DNA from: Nocardioides scoriae | GTDB lineage: Bacteria > Actinomycetota > Actinomycetes > Propionibacteriales > Nocardioidaceae | DNA: 64,000 bases | Reading direction: 5' to 3' | Assembly (NCBI RefSeq): GCF_900104965.1 | Contig: NZ_LT629757.1 | Span: forward strand, 1,984,001-2,048,000 | Shown: piece by piece, positions 1 through 7,380 of the stretch | How positions within the stretch are numbered: position 1 is the stretch's first letter | Layout: the number at the start of each line of letters is the position of its first letter | Notes under the pieces: model-generated | Database searches by the model: none | The model's input: the letters and a program-made list of their open reading frames with translations, nothing else | Told to the model about the DNA's origin: nothing | Made by a program: the position numbers and the translations under genes

Positions 1-82
1 TGAAGGCGTTGCGGCGCTCCGGCCGGTGGAAGGTCACCTCGACCACGCCGTCGGCGCGGCGTACCAGCAGCTCGTCGCTCAC
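1..82 (-). CDS. Enoyl-CoA hydratase/isomerase family protein (N-terminal part)
   Basis: Only the first 27 codons lie inside the window; the gene runs off the left edge. It starts with GTG at 82. The visible peptide has a short strand, then VEVTFHRPERRNAF, which is the conserved N-terminal signature of the crotonase superfamily (strand, then the H/NRP..RNA turn just before helix 1). The family acts on acyl-CoA thioesters, for example hydrating enoyl-CoA in beta-oxidation, but 27 residues cannot say which reaction. It lies 34 bp downstream of the MFS gene on the same strand. Confidence 0.7.
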   Translation of the reverse strand, partial: MSDELLVRRADGVVEVTFHRPERRNAF

Positions 83-116
83 CCGCCGGAGCCTAGTCAC
101 CCCGGCGCGCGCCGCC

Positions 117-1385
117 TCAGGCGCTGGCGGCCACGGCGACGCGCTCGGGCACCACGACGGCCTCGCCGAGGCGGTGCCGGCTGCGGGCGAACAGCGCCAC
201 CGAGCCGAGCACTCCGACCAGCACCAGCGCACCACCGCCGATGAGGGTCCAGCGCGCGCCGAAGGTCTCGCCGATCCAGCCGATGAACGGCGACCCGATC
301 GGGGTGCCGCCCATGAAGACCATCAGGTAGAGCGCCATCACCCGGCCGCGCAGGTGGGGCGCGGTGGCCAGCTGCATGGTGGTGTTGGCCGCGGTGATCA
401 TGGTCAGCGCCGACAGGCCGAGCAGCGGCACGATCACGGCGTACGCCGTGTAGGTCGGCATCAGGCCGGCCGCGATCTCGACCACGCCGAACAGCAGCGC
501 CGACCCGACCACCAGCCGCAGCCGCACCCGGGTCCGCCGGGCGGCCAGCAGCGCACCGCTGAGCGAGCCGATGGCCATGATGGAGCCGAGCAGGCCGTAC
601 TCCGTGGCGCCCTTGTCGAAGACCTGCGTGGCCATCAGGGCCGAGGTCATCTGGAAGTTGAGCCCGAAGGTGCCCGCGAAGCCCACCACGCTCAGCACCA
701 TCAGCAGGTCGGGCCGCCCCCGCAGGTAGCGCACGGCGTCGCGGATCATGCCCTTGTGGCGCTTCTCGGCGGGCGTCAGGTGCAGCAGCGCGGGGTTCAT
801 CCGGGCCAGCGCCAGCAGCACCGCGCTGTAGCTGAGGCCGTTGATCACGATCACCCAGCCGGTCGCCTCGACGCCGCCGCCGAAGGCCGCGATCAGCAGG
901 CCGGCGACCGCGGGGCCGAGCATCCGGGCGGCGTTGAAGGACGCGGAGTTGAGGCCGACGGCGTTGGTGACCTCGTCGGGACCGACCATCTCGCTGACGA
1001 AGCTCTGGCGGGCCGGGGCGTCGAAGGCCGAGCCGATCCCGAAGGTGAACGCCAGCACGTAGACGTGCCAGACCTGCACCGTGCCGGTCACGGCCAGCGC
1101 GCCGAGCACCAGCGCGGTCAGGGCCATCACCGTCTGGGTGATCTTGAGCAGGCGCAGCTTGGGCATCCGGTCGGCGACCAGGCCGGCGTACGGCGAGAGC
1201 AGCAGGGCGGGCAGGAACTGCAGCCCGGTGGTGATGCCGAGCGCCGTGCCGGCGTTGGTGGCCAGCAGCACCACGAGCCAGTCCTGCGCGACCCGCTGCA
1301 TCCAGGTGCCGGTGTTGGAGACGACACCGCCGGCGGCGTACAGCCGGTAGTTGCGGTTGTGCAGGGCGCGGAACGTGGGGCTCAA
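117..1385 (-). CDS. MFS transporter (DHA3-like drug/metabolite efflux)
   Basis: A 422-residue integral membrane protein of about 12 segments. The N-terminus (SPTFRALHNRNYRLY) followed by a first segment ending in TGTWMQRVAQDW, then the motif GLVADRMPK in the loop between helices 2 and 3, matches the EntS/DHA3-type MFS exporters. I place the start at the TTG at 1385, because this codon overlaps the TGA of the upstream marR (TTGA) and puts the conserved N-terminus right at the start. The reading frame is open far upstream only because the DNA is GC-rich. Coupling to marR suggests drug- or metabolite-induced efflux controlled by that repressor. The substrate is unknown. Confidence 0.88.
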   Translation of the reverse strand: MSPTFRALHNRNYRLYAAGGVVSNTGTWMQRVAQDWLVVLLATNAGTALGITTGLQFLPALLLSPYAGLVADRMPKLRLLKITQTVMALTALVLGALAVTGTVQVWHVYVLAFTFGIGSAFDAPARQSFVSEMVGPDEVTNAVGLNSASFNAARMLGPAVAGLLIAAFGGGVEATGWVIVINGLSYSAVLLALARMNPALLHLTPAEKRHKGMIRDAVRYLRGRPDLLMVLSVVGFAGTFGLNFQMTSALMATQVFDKGATEYGLLGSIMAIGSLSGALLAARRTRVRLRLVVGSALLFGVVEIAAGLMPTYTAYAVIVPLLGLSALTMITAANTTMQLATAPHLRGRVMALYLMVFMGGTPIGSPFIGWIGETFGARWTLIGGGALVLVGVLGSVALFARSRHRLGEAVVVPERVAVAASA

Positions 1386-1831
1386 CTGGTGGCCAATCTC
1401 TGGATCAGGGGGGCGGCCTGCCGCAGCAGGGCGCGTTCGTCGGGGGTCAGCTCGCGCAGGCGCTGCGCGAGCCAGGCGTCGCGGCGCCGGCGGTCGGCCA
1501 GCAGGACCTCGCGGCCCTGCTCGGTCAGCGCGACCAGCCAGGCGCGGCCGTCGGTCTCCGAGGGCCGCCGCGTGGCGTACCCCTCCTCGACCAGGCTCGC
1601 GACCGTGCGCGTCATCGACGGGGGCTGCACCCGCTCGTGGGCGGCCAGGGCCCCGACGGTGCACTCCCCCTCGCGGAACAGGATCCCCAGCGCGCTCAGC
1701 GCCGCCACGCTCAAGGTGTTGTCGGGCTCCCGCTCGCTGCGCAGCCGACGCGAGAACCGCATCACCGAGAGCCGGAGCTCGCTGGCGAGCCCGGTGTCGG
1801 TGCGCGAGGCGGCCTGCACGGAGGGGGTCAT
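1382..1831 (-). CDS. MarR family transcriptional regulator
   Basis: 149 residues, the usual MarR length. A winged helix is visible: helices around TVGALAAHERVQPPSMTRTV form the HTH, and the wing carries the family DGRAWLVALTEQGREVL signature. It is the first gene of a two-gene operon with the MFS exporter, whose start overlaps its stop. An AT-rich inverted repeat (1837-1864) lies directly before its ATG and probably serves as the autoregulatory operator. The ligand cannot be deduced. Confidence 0.92.
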   Translation of the reverse strand: MTPSVQAASRTDTGLASELRLSVMRFSRRLRSEREPDNTLSVAALSALGILFREGECTVGALAAHERVQPPSMTRTVASLVEEGYATRRPSETDGRAWLVALTEQGREVLLADRRRRDAWLAQRLRELTPDERALLRQAAPLIQRLATS

Positions 1832-1836
1832 GGTTG

Positions 1837-1864
1837 CTTAGCATAACTCATTAGTCGTGCTAAG
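1837..1864. promoter_or_regulatory. Candidate MarR operator and -10 region
   Basis: A perfect 7-bp inverted repeat, CTTAGCA (1837-1843) and TGCTAAG (1858-1864), flanks an inner near-palindrome ACTCATTAGT. Read on the minus strand it contains TATGCT 8 nt before the marR ATG, a plausible -10 box. It is one of the few AT-rich patches here, and MarR proteins commonly bind such sites over their own promoter. Confidence 0.55.
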
Positions 1865-1872
1865 TATTTCGG

Positions 1873-1957
1873 CCCTTCGAGACACGACTCCGTCGTTCCT
1901 CGGGGACCGAGCCGGTTCGCTGGCTGAGGAGGGCCGCCAGGCCCGTCTCGAAGCCCC
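1873..1957. repeat. Dispersed intergenic palindromic repeat, copy A
   Basis: Opens with CTTCGAGAC (1875-1883) and closes with its complement GTCTCGAAG (1945-1953). In between it holds a TCCTCGGGGACCGA segment also found, with one change, in the three-copy array at 41822-42126. The right part (1918-1957) is repeated almost exactly at 2228-2267. There is no coding potential. It looks like a member of a genome-wide repeat family. Confidence 0.6.
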
Positions 1958-2026
1958 GCCGCCGTTCACCCCACCCTTCTCAGGGAACGACGGCCGACCG
2001 ATCGCCCGGGGTGGCGGGCCCGTCTC

Positions 2027-2129
2027 GTCCGCGGATCCTCAGCACCCGGTGCGGGCGATCCGCGGACCGGGAGTCGGGCCGGTCGGAGCGCCGCGCCCCA
2101 GGCCGGCTCCGACCGGGACGTCGTACGAC
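2027..2129. other. Hairpin-rich non-coding stretch in the 514-bp gap 1832-2345
   Basis: Two successive perfect 11-bp inverted repeats: GTCCGCGGATC (2027-2037) with GATCCGCGGAC (2057-2067), whose loop itself folds as GCACC-C-GGTGC; then CCGGTCGGAGC (2079-2089) with GCTCCGACCGG (2106-2116). A 10-bp palindrome, GTCGTACGAC, follows at 2120-2129. No credible gene lies in the gap. It may be a structured RNA, a decayed repeat element or stacked terminators. Confidence 0.45.
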
Positions 2130-2227
2130 CTGGCCCTCGGGGTTTGGCCTGACCCGCTCTCCGAGCACCCGGCACCTCGGCGACGGCGTGTCGCCTGCCG
2201 GGTGGTCGGACACCGTCCGGATCGCCT

Positions 2228-2267
2228 CGCTGGCCGAGGAGGGCCGCCAGGCCCGTCTCGAAGCCCC
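2228..2267. repeat. Second copy of the 40-bp direct repeat
   Basis: Matches 1918-1957 at 39 of 40 positions (the CGCTGGCCGAGGAGG start, ending in GTCTCGAAGCCCC). This is the right half of the dispersed repeat without its left arm, lying 12 bp before the terminator hairpin of the purine permease gene. Confidence 0.6.
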
Positions 2268-2280
2268 GGGCACGACGAAC

Positions 2281-2319
2281 GGGGAGCCCTGCTGCCAGCC
2301 GGTGGCAGCAGGACTCCCC
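2281..2319 (-). terminator. Strong hairpin terminator of the NCS2 permease gene
   Basis: A 17-bp stem with one mismatch (GGGGAGCCCTGCTGCCA, 2281-2297; complement 2303-2319) and a 5-nt loop. It starts 26 bp past the permease stop codon. There is no T-run, which is usual in this GC range. Confidence 0.7.
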
Positions 2320-2345
2320 GATCACCCGGCCGGAGACCGGACGGG

Positions 2346-3776
2346 CTAGGTGAGCAGCGAGGTCAGCGGGTTGATGGCGAAGTACGCCACGAACAGCACG
2401 GCGATCACCCACAGGAGCGGGTGGACCTGGCGGGTCTTGCCCTTGACCACCTTGATGAGGACGTACGCCAGGAAGCCGGCGCCGATGCCGGCGGTGATGG
2501 AGTAGGTGAACGGCATCAGCACGATCGTGAGGAACGCCGGGATGGCGATCTCGACGTCGTCCCAGGCGATGCCCTTGACCTGCTGCATCATCAGGAAGCC
2601 GACGAGCACGAGCGCCGGGACGGCCGCCTCGGAGGGGATCACGGCCACGAGCGGGGCCAGGAAGATCGAGAGCAGGAAGCACACGCCGGTGACGACCGAA
2701 GCCAGGCCGGTGCGGGCGCCCTCCCCCACGCCGGAGGCGGACTCGATGTAGGAGGTGTTGGACGAGACGCCCGCCGCACCACCGGCGGCCGCGGCGATCG
2801 AGTCGACGACCAGGATGCGACGGGTGTTCGGCGGGGCGCCCTCCTCGTCGAGCAGGCCGGCCTCGGCGCCGATCGCGGTCATCGTGCCCATGGTGTCGAA
2901 GAAGTCGGCGAGCAGCAGCGTGAAGACCAGCAGCACGGCGGCGACCACCCCGACCGAGGCGAAGGAGTCGAACAGGTCGAACTGGCCGAGTGTGCCGAAG
3001 TCGGGAACGTCGAAGACGGTGCCGGGCGGCGAGGGCACGGTCAGGCCCCAGCCGGTGGGGTTCTTCGCGCCGCCGGCGCCGAACTTCCCGATCGCCTCGA
3101 CGACGACCGCGAGCACGGTGGTGGCGATGATCGAGATGAGGATCGCGCCCTTCACGCGGCGCACCCACAGCGCGACCATCAGCGCCAGGCCGACGCAGAA
3201 GACCAGCACGGGCCAGCCCTGGAGCTGCCCGGCGGGGCCGAGCTGCACGGGCACGGTGGTGTTGGCGGCGTCGGGGATGCGGCGCACGAAGCCCGCGTCG
3301 ACGAAGCCGATGAGCGCGATGAACAGGCCGATGCCGACCGAGATGGCGATCTTGAGCTGGGCGGGCACGGCGTGGAAGACGGCCTCGCGGAACCCGGTCA
3401 GCACGAGTACCAGGATGACGATGCCCTCCAGCACGACCAGGCCCATCGCGTCGGCCCAGGTCATCTGGGAGGCGATCGAGAAGGCGACGAAGGCGTTGAG
3501 GCCCAGCCCGGTGGCCAGCGCCAGCGGGTAGTTGGCCACCACCCCCATCAGGATCGTCATCACCCCCGCGACCAGCGCCGTGCCGGCGGCGATCATCGGC
3601 AGGTTGCCGGGCGGCTCCACCCCGCCGAGGAAGCCGCCGTCGACGTCGGGCGCGAAGCCGAGGATGAGCGGGTTGAGCACGATGATGTAGGCCATCGTGA
3701 AGAAGGTGACGATGCCGCCGCGCACCTCGCGGGCCACGGTCGAGCCGCGCTCGGAGATCTTGAAGAAGGTGTCCAC
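2346..3776 (-). CDS. NCS2 family purine (hypoxanthine/guanine/adenine) permease
   Basis: 476 residues and about 12-14 hydrophobic segments. The N-terminus (DTFFKISERGSTVAREVRGG, then TFFTMAYIIVLNP) is diagnostic of the AzgA/PbuG/GhxP branch of NCS2, proton symporters for purine bases, rather than of uracil permeases. Further family signatures are ATGLGLNAFVAFS and the DFFDTMGTM segment with its conserved acidic residue. It starts at GTG 3776 and is read alone, divergent from the DUF2530 gene. It ends in a strong hairpin. No purine riboswitch fits in the 75-bp leader region. The role is most likely purine salvage; the exact base is uncertain. Confidence 0.9.
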   Translation of the reverse strand: MDTFFKISERGSTVAREVRGGIVTFFTMAYIIVLNPLILGFAPDVDGGFLGGVEPPGNLPMIAAGTALVAGVMTILMGVVANYPLALATGLGLNAFVAFSIASQMTWADAMGLVVLEGIVILVLVLTGFREAVFHAVPAQLKIAISVGIGLFIALIGFVDAGFVRRIPDAANTTVPVQLGPAGQLQGWPVLVFCVGLALMVALWVRRVKGAILISIIATTVLAVVVEAIGKFGAGGAKNPTGWGLTVPSPPGTVFDVPDFGTLGQFDLFDSFASVGVVAAVLLVFTLLLADFFDTMGTMTAIGAEAGLLDEEGAPPNTRRILVVDSIAAAAGGAAGVSSNTSYIESASGVGEGARTGLASVVTGVCFLLSIFLAPLVAVIPSEAAVPALVLVGFLMMQQVKGIAWDDVEIAIPAFLTIVLMPFTYSITAGIGAGFLAYVLIKVVKGKTRQVHPLLWVIAVLFVAYFAINPLTSLLT

Positions 3777-3837
3777 GGGCGGTATCGAACCACCTGTCGG
3801 TGACCTCGGTCGCTCCCAGGGCTTCCCGTGGGACGAC

Positions 3838-3843
3838 TAGGAT
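3838..3843 (+). promoter_or_regulatory. -10 box TAGGAT for the DUF2530 gene
   Basis: TAGGAT lies 8 nt before the ATG at 3852, so transcription would begin at or very near the start codon (leaderless mRNA). No Shine-Dalgarno sequence is present between them. Confidence 0.5.
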
Positions 3844-3851
3844 CCGGCGTC

Positions 3852-4145
3852 ATGCAGCCCGACGACGAGCAGCCGGTGGTCCACGAGATCGGCAACCGCA
3901 CCTACATCGTCGCCGACGTCGACCCGCTGGACCTCGACGGCGTCCGGACCATGCAGGTCGGCACCGCCCTGTGGGTGGTCGGCCTGCTCGTGCTGCTGCC
4001 GTTCCACGAGCGGCTCGCCGAGGACGGCCACCTGTGGTGGCTGTGGACCTGCGTCGCCGGCTTCGGTCTCGGGCTCGTGGGCTGGGACCACTGCCGGCGC
4101 CGCCGCAACGCCCGCCGCGCCGGGCGGCTCGACGACGAGGGGTGA
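3852..4145 (+). CDS. DUF2530 domain-containing small membrane protein
   Basis: 97 residues. An N-terminal soluble part (DLDGVRTMQVGTALW) leads into two transmembrane helices. The second contains the family hallmark GHLWWLWTCVAGFGLGLVGW, followed by a basic Arg-rich tail (CRRRRNARR). DUF2530 proteins are widespread in actinobacteria and have no known function; the topology suggests a two-helix hairpin in the cytoplasmic membrane. The ATG at 3852 follows a -10 box by 8 nt. The next gene starts 7 bp after its stop, so the two are probably co-transcribed. Confidence 0.85.
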   Translation: MQPDDEQPVVHEIGNRTYIVADVDPLDLDGVRTMQVGTALWVVGLLVLLPFHERLAEDGHLWWLWTCVAGFGLGLVGWDHCRRRRNARRAGRLDDEG

Positions 4146-4152
4146 CCCCACC

Positions 4153-4698
4153 GTGACGCGCACCGTGTTCTACACCGCCACCACCCTCGACGGGTTCCTG
4201 GCCGACGACCACGACTCGCTGGCCTGGCTGTTCACCCAGGACATCGACCAGGCGGGACCGGGCGGCTACGAGCCGTTCATCGCCGGGGTGGGTGCGCTGG
4301 TGATGGGCGCGACGACGTACGCCTGGGTGCGCGACCAGCTCCGCGAGAACGGCGAGACCTGGTCCTACGAGCAGCCCTGCTGGGTCTTCACCCACCGCGA
4401 CCTCGAGCCGCTGGCCCCCGAGGTGCGCTTCGTCTCCGGGCCCGTCACCGACCACGCCGAGGAGATCCGGGCCGCCGCCGGGGAGCGCGACGTGTGGGTC
4501 GTCGGGGGTGGCGACCTGGCCGGGCAGCACGCCGACGCCGGCCTCCTCGACCAGGTCGTGGTCGCGATCGCCCCGGTCACTCTGGGCGCGGGCCGGCCGC
4601 TGTTCCCCCGCCGTCAGGAGCTGGCGCTGGTCGAGACCGCGCGCAACGGCGACTTCGTCACCGCGACGTACGACGTCCGCGGCCCGCTCCGCGACTGA
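4153..4698 (+). CDS. Dihydrofolate reductase family protein (RibD C-terminal fold)
   Basis: 181 residues. TATTLDGFLADDHDSLAWL at the N-terminus is the RibD-C/DHFR-like strand-loop-helix, and WVVGGGDLAGQ near residues 116-126 is the NADPH-binding glycine turn. The family includes riboflavin pathway reductases and many stand-alone proteins of unknown substrate, so I do not call it folA. It starts at GTG 4153, 7 bp after the DUF2530 stop. It converges on the DUF3027 gene. Confidence 0.85.
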   Translation: MTRTVFYTATTLDGFLADDHDSLAWLFTQDIDQAGPGGYEPFIAGVGALVMGATTYAWVRDQLRENGETWSYEQPCWVFTHRDLEPLAPEVRFVSGPVTDHAEEIRAAAGERDVWVVGGGDLAGQHADAGLLDQVVVAIAPVTLGAGRPLFPRRQELALVETARNGDFVTATYDVRGPLRD

Positions 4699-4716
4699 GC
4701 CGAGGAGGCAGGCTCA
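4696..4716. terminator. Short hairpin spanning two convergent stop codons
   Basis: TGAGCC (4696-4701) pairs with GGCTCA (4711-4716) around a 9-nt loop. The stem includes the stop codons of both convergent genes. It is weak, but placed as a bidirectional terminator would be. Confidence 0.35.
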
Positions 4717-5463
4717 GAACTGCTCGAGGTCGTCGCGCCGCACGGTGTCGAACACCGGGTCGGGCAGCGGCGGGGGCAGCTGCTTCTTGCGCAGCTGGGC
4801 CTCGGAGTGGGCGCCGCAGCCGTGGTCGAGGGCGACCACGCGGGCGTCGTCGTTGGCGTACTCGTTGGCGCAGACGCCGAACATCGTGGCCATCGGCCCC
4901 GCGAGGCGGACCAGGAAGCCGCAGCCACCGCAGCGACCGGGGGCCGACTGGGCCAGCGGGACGTCGGGGCCCTGCTCGCCGGCGTACCACCGGTTGGCGG
5001 CGAGGTCGCGGCCCTCCAGCGAGAGCACCCGGGAGCGGCCGAGACCGACCTCGTCGAGGACGGCCTGCGCGACCGGGTCGGGGCGCTCGCCGTCGAGCCA
5101 GGTCGGGACCAGCCGGGGGTCGTCCTCGTCGGCGGGCAGCAGGTCGCCGGGCGAGAGGTCGCCGGGCTTGATGCGGTCGCGGTAGGGCACCCAGGTCGGG
5201 GCCACGATGGCCTCGTCGCCGGGCAGCATCACCACCTCGTCGACGGTCGCCTGCTCCTGGCCGGCGGCGTGCGCGACGGTGACGGCCCAGATCCAGCCGC
5301 GGTAGCCGCGCTGCAGGCACCCGAAGCGGTGGGTGACGACGCCCTGGTCCTCCGGGGTGGCACCGAGGTGCTCCCCCACGACGTCCTGGCCCACCTGCTC
5401 GACGAGAGCGGCGCGCGCGAGGTCGGTCGCCTCGAAGGGCACCGGGTCGGCTGTGTCGATCAC
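4714..5463 (-). CDS. DUF3027 domain-containing protein
   Basis: 249 residues starting at GTG 5463, the first start giving the family N-terminus (ATDLARAALVEQVGQDVVGEH). Conserved blocks are HRFGCLQRGYRGWIWAVTVA, APTWVPYRDRIKPGDLSPGD, and a Cys-rich C-terminal half with RCGGCGFL, CANEYA and HGCGAHSEAQ that looks able to bind zinc. DUF3027 is an actinobacterial family of unknown function, often next to cold-shock genes as here (cspB-like gene at 6891). It is divergent from the MFS gene at 5533. Confidence 0.88.
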   Translation of the reverse strand: MIDTADPVPFEATDLARAALVEQVGQDVVGEHLGATPEDQGVVTHRFGCLQRGYRGWIWAVTVAHAAGQEQATVDEVVMLPGDEAIVAPTWVPYRDRIKPGDLSPGDLLPADEDDPRLVPTWLDGERPDPVAQAVLDEVGLGRSRVLSLEGRDLAANRWYAGEQGPDVPLAQSAPGRCGGCGFLVRLAGPMATMFGVCANEYANDDARVVALDHGCGAHSEAQLRKKQLPPPLPDPVFDTVRRDDLEQF

Positions 5464-5532
5464 GGGGGCGATTGTGCCCGGTCGCACCGGGTCGTGTCTC
5501 CCCGGGCCCGCCGGAGTTGGCAGGATGTGGTC

Positions 5533-6894
5533 ATGGGAGGCCGCGCTCGACGCATGACCGACGCGACCGGACGAGGGTTCCGCCGGGCGGGCTCGGCGAC
5601 CGGGCGCGGGGCGTCGTACACCCTGCGCCAGGCGCGGCGGGCCTCGCACGCCGAGGGCGCGGGCGACTCCGGGCTCTACCGGCTGATCGAGCTGCACGCC
5701 TTCAACGCCGCCGGCGACGCCGCCGTGGCCATCTCGCTGGCCGGGACGCTGTTCTTCGCCGCCCCGGGCGAGGCGCGCGGTCCGATCGCGCTGTTCCTGG
5801 GCCTGACGATGCTGCCGTTCGCGGTGGTGGCGCCGCTGCTGGGGCCCTTCCTCGACCGCTTCAGCCACGGCCGGCGCTGGGCGATCGGCGCCACGATGGC
5901 GCTGCGGGCGTTCCTGTGCTGGCTGATGGCCGACGCCGTCGCGTCGCAGTCGCTGCTGATGTACCCCACCGCCCTGGGTGTCCTGGTCTCCTCCAAGGCG
6001 TACGGCGTCGCGCGCGCCGCCACCGTGCCTCGCCTGCAGCCCGAGGCGCTGAGCCTGGTCAAGGCCAACAGCCGGATCTCGCTGGCCGGCGTGGTCGGGG
6101 CGGCCGTCTCGGCGCCGCTGGCCGGCGCCGCGTCGTACTTCGGGCCGCAGTGGTCGCTGCGCTACGCCTTCGTGGTCTTCGCCGGGGCCACGATCCTGGC
6201 CATCCTGCTGCCCGCCCGCGCCGACGCCACGGCGGGCGAGCTGCCGGTCAGCCTCGGCGGGGAGAGCCGCAAGTTCCGGATCCCGGTCGACGTCGCCTTC
6301 GCGCTGCGGTGCAACGCGGGGCTGCGGATGCTCTCGGGGTTCTTGACGATGTACATGGCCTTCCTGCTCCGCGACCAGCCCTTCCCCGGCTGGGAGGACC
6401 GCAGCACGCTGCTGCTCGGCCTGGTCATCGGCGCGGCGGGACTCGGCAACACGATCGGCATCGGGCTCGGCTCGGTGCTGCGGCGCGTCACGCCGTCGGT
6501 GACGGTGGTGGTGGCGCTGGTCGCCGACGCGGTCGTGGTGGTGCTGGCGGCGATCTTCTACGGCCTCGTGGTCGCGGTCGCGCTCGGCGTCACCGTCGGC
6601 GTCGCCCAGGCGCTGGGCAAGGTCTCGCTCGACTCGACCATCCAGCACTCCGTGCCGGAGCGCCACCGCACCTCCGCCTTCGCGCGCTCCGAGACGATGC
6701 TGCAGCTCTCGTGGGTGCTGGGCGGCTTCCTCGGCATCGGGCTGCCGCTCGTGCCGCGCCTGGGCCTGGGCGTGCTGGCCGGGCTGATGGTGGCCTGGAC
6801 GGTCTTCGTGCTCGTGCGCCGACCGCAGCCGCCGCGCTCGGAGTGGACGGTCGTCGACCCCGAGTCGACCGGGCCGATCGCCCCGGTGCGCTAG
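5533..6894 (+). CDS. MFS transporter
   Basis: 453 residues with a basic, Arg-rich N-terminal tail of about 45 residues followed by about 12 hydrophobic segments (first block NAAGDAAVAISLAGTLFF; loop PFLDRFSHGRRW resembles MFS motif A). I start at ATG 5533, which has CAGGAT 6 nt upstream; ATG 5554 is an alternative. Such permeases lie between DUF3027 and csp genes in several actinobacteria, but no substrate is known. Its TAG stop shares the CTAG tetranucleotide with the stop of the convergent cold-shock gene. Confidence 0.85.
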   Translation: MGGRARRMTDATGRGFRRAGSATGRGASYTLRQARRASHAEGAGDSGLYRLIELHAFNAAGDAAVAISLAGTLFFAAPGEARGPIALFLGLTMLPFAVVAPLLGPFLDRFSHGRRWAIGATMALRAFLCWLMADAVASQSLLMYPTALGVLVSSKAYGVARAATVPRLQPEALSLVKANSRISLAGVVGAAVSAPLAGAASYFGPQWSLRYAFVVFAGATILAILLPARADATAGELPVSLGGESRKFRIPVDVAFALRCNAGLRMLSGFLTMYMAFLLRDQPFPGWEDRSTLLLGLVIGAAGLGNTIGIGLGSVLRRVTPSVTVVVALVADAVVVVLAAIFYGLVVAVALGVTVGVAQALGKVSLDSTIQHSVPERHRTSAFARSETMLQLSWVLGGFLGIGLPLVPRLGLGVLAGLMVAWTVFVLVRRPQPPRSEWTVVDPESTGPIAPVR

Positions 6895-7307
6895 AGGTCG
6901 AGCTCGTCGGCCAGGGCGCGGAGCAGCTTGGCCGTGGGCTTGGCGGTCTTGGCGTCGGGGTGGCGGCCGTGGCGGTACGCCGTGCCGACGCCCTCGAGCA
7001 GCCGGATCAGGTCCTCGGTGATCGTGGCCATGTCCTCGGGGCTGCGACGCGACGCAGCGCGGCGGTTCTGGCTCACCGACGGCGGGGCGTCGAGCACCTT
7101 CACCTGGTGGGCCTGCTCGCCCTTGCGGCCGGACAGGACGCCGAACTCGACCTTGGTGCCGGCCTTGAGCGTGGCGATCCCCTCGGGCAGGGAGGAGGCG
7201 CGGACGTAGACGTCGTCGCCGTCCTCGCGCGAGAGGAACCCGAAGCCCTTCTCGGCGTCGTACCACTTGACCTTTCCGGTGGGCACGGCCTTCGACCTTT
7301 CACTCAT
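6891..7307 (-). CDS. Cold shock domain protein with C-terminal extension
   Basis: 138 residues. Residues ~8-70 are a cold-shock domain: TGKVKWYDAEKGFGFLSRED carries RNP1 (KGFGFL), and DVYVRASSL replaces the usual RNP2 DVFVH. The remaining ~65 residues (DMATITEDLIRLLEGVGTAYRHG, then a Lys-rich end) are an extension typical of the longer actinobacterial paralogue. It binds single-stranded nucleic acid and is probably an RNA chaperone. ATG 7307 is chosen; a start at the internal GTG of VPTGKVKW would also preserve the domain. Confidence 0.9.
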   Translation of the reverse strand: MSERSKAVPTGKVKWYDAEKGFGFLSREDGDDVYVRASSLPEGIATLKAGTKVEFGVLSGRKGEQAHQVKVLDAPPSVSQNRRAASRRSPEDMATITEDLIRLLEGVGTAYRHGRHPDAKTAKPTAKLLRALADELDL

Positions 7308-7380
7308 CAGACGTGGGAAACGCCGCGGAGGGCGGCGCCGGGCCAGCGTAGACGCAGGCACGAAGGCCCCGCCAGCGAGA

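Noticed and set aside
3777-3851. Purine riboswitch before the NCS2 permease
   Set aside because: The 75-bp gap is too short and shows no three-way-junction pairing.
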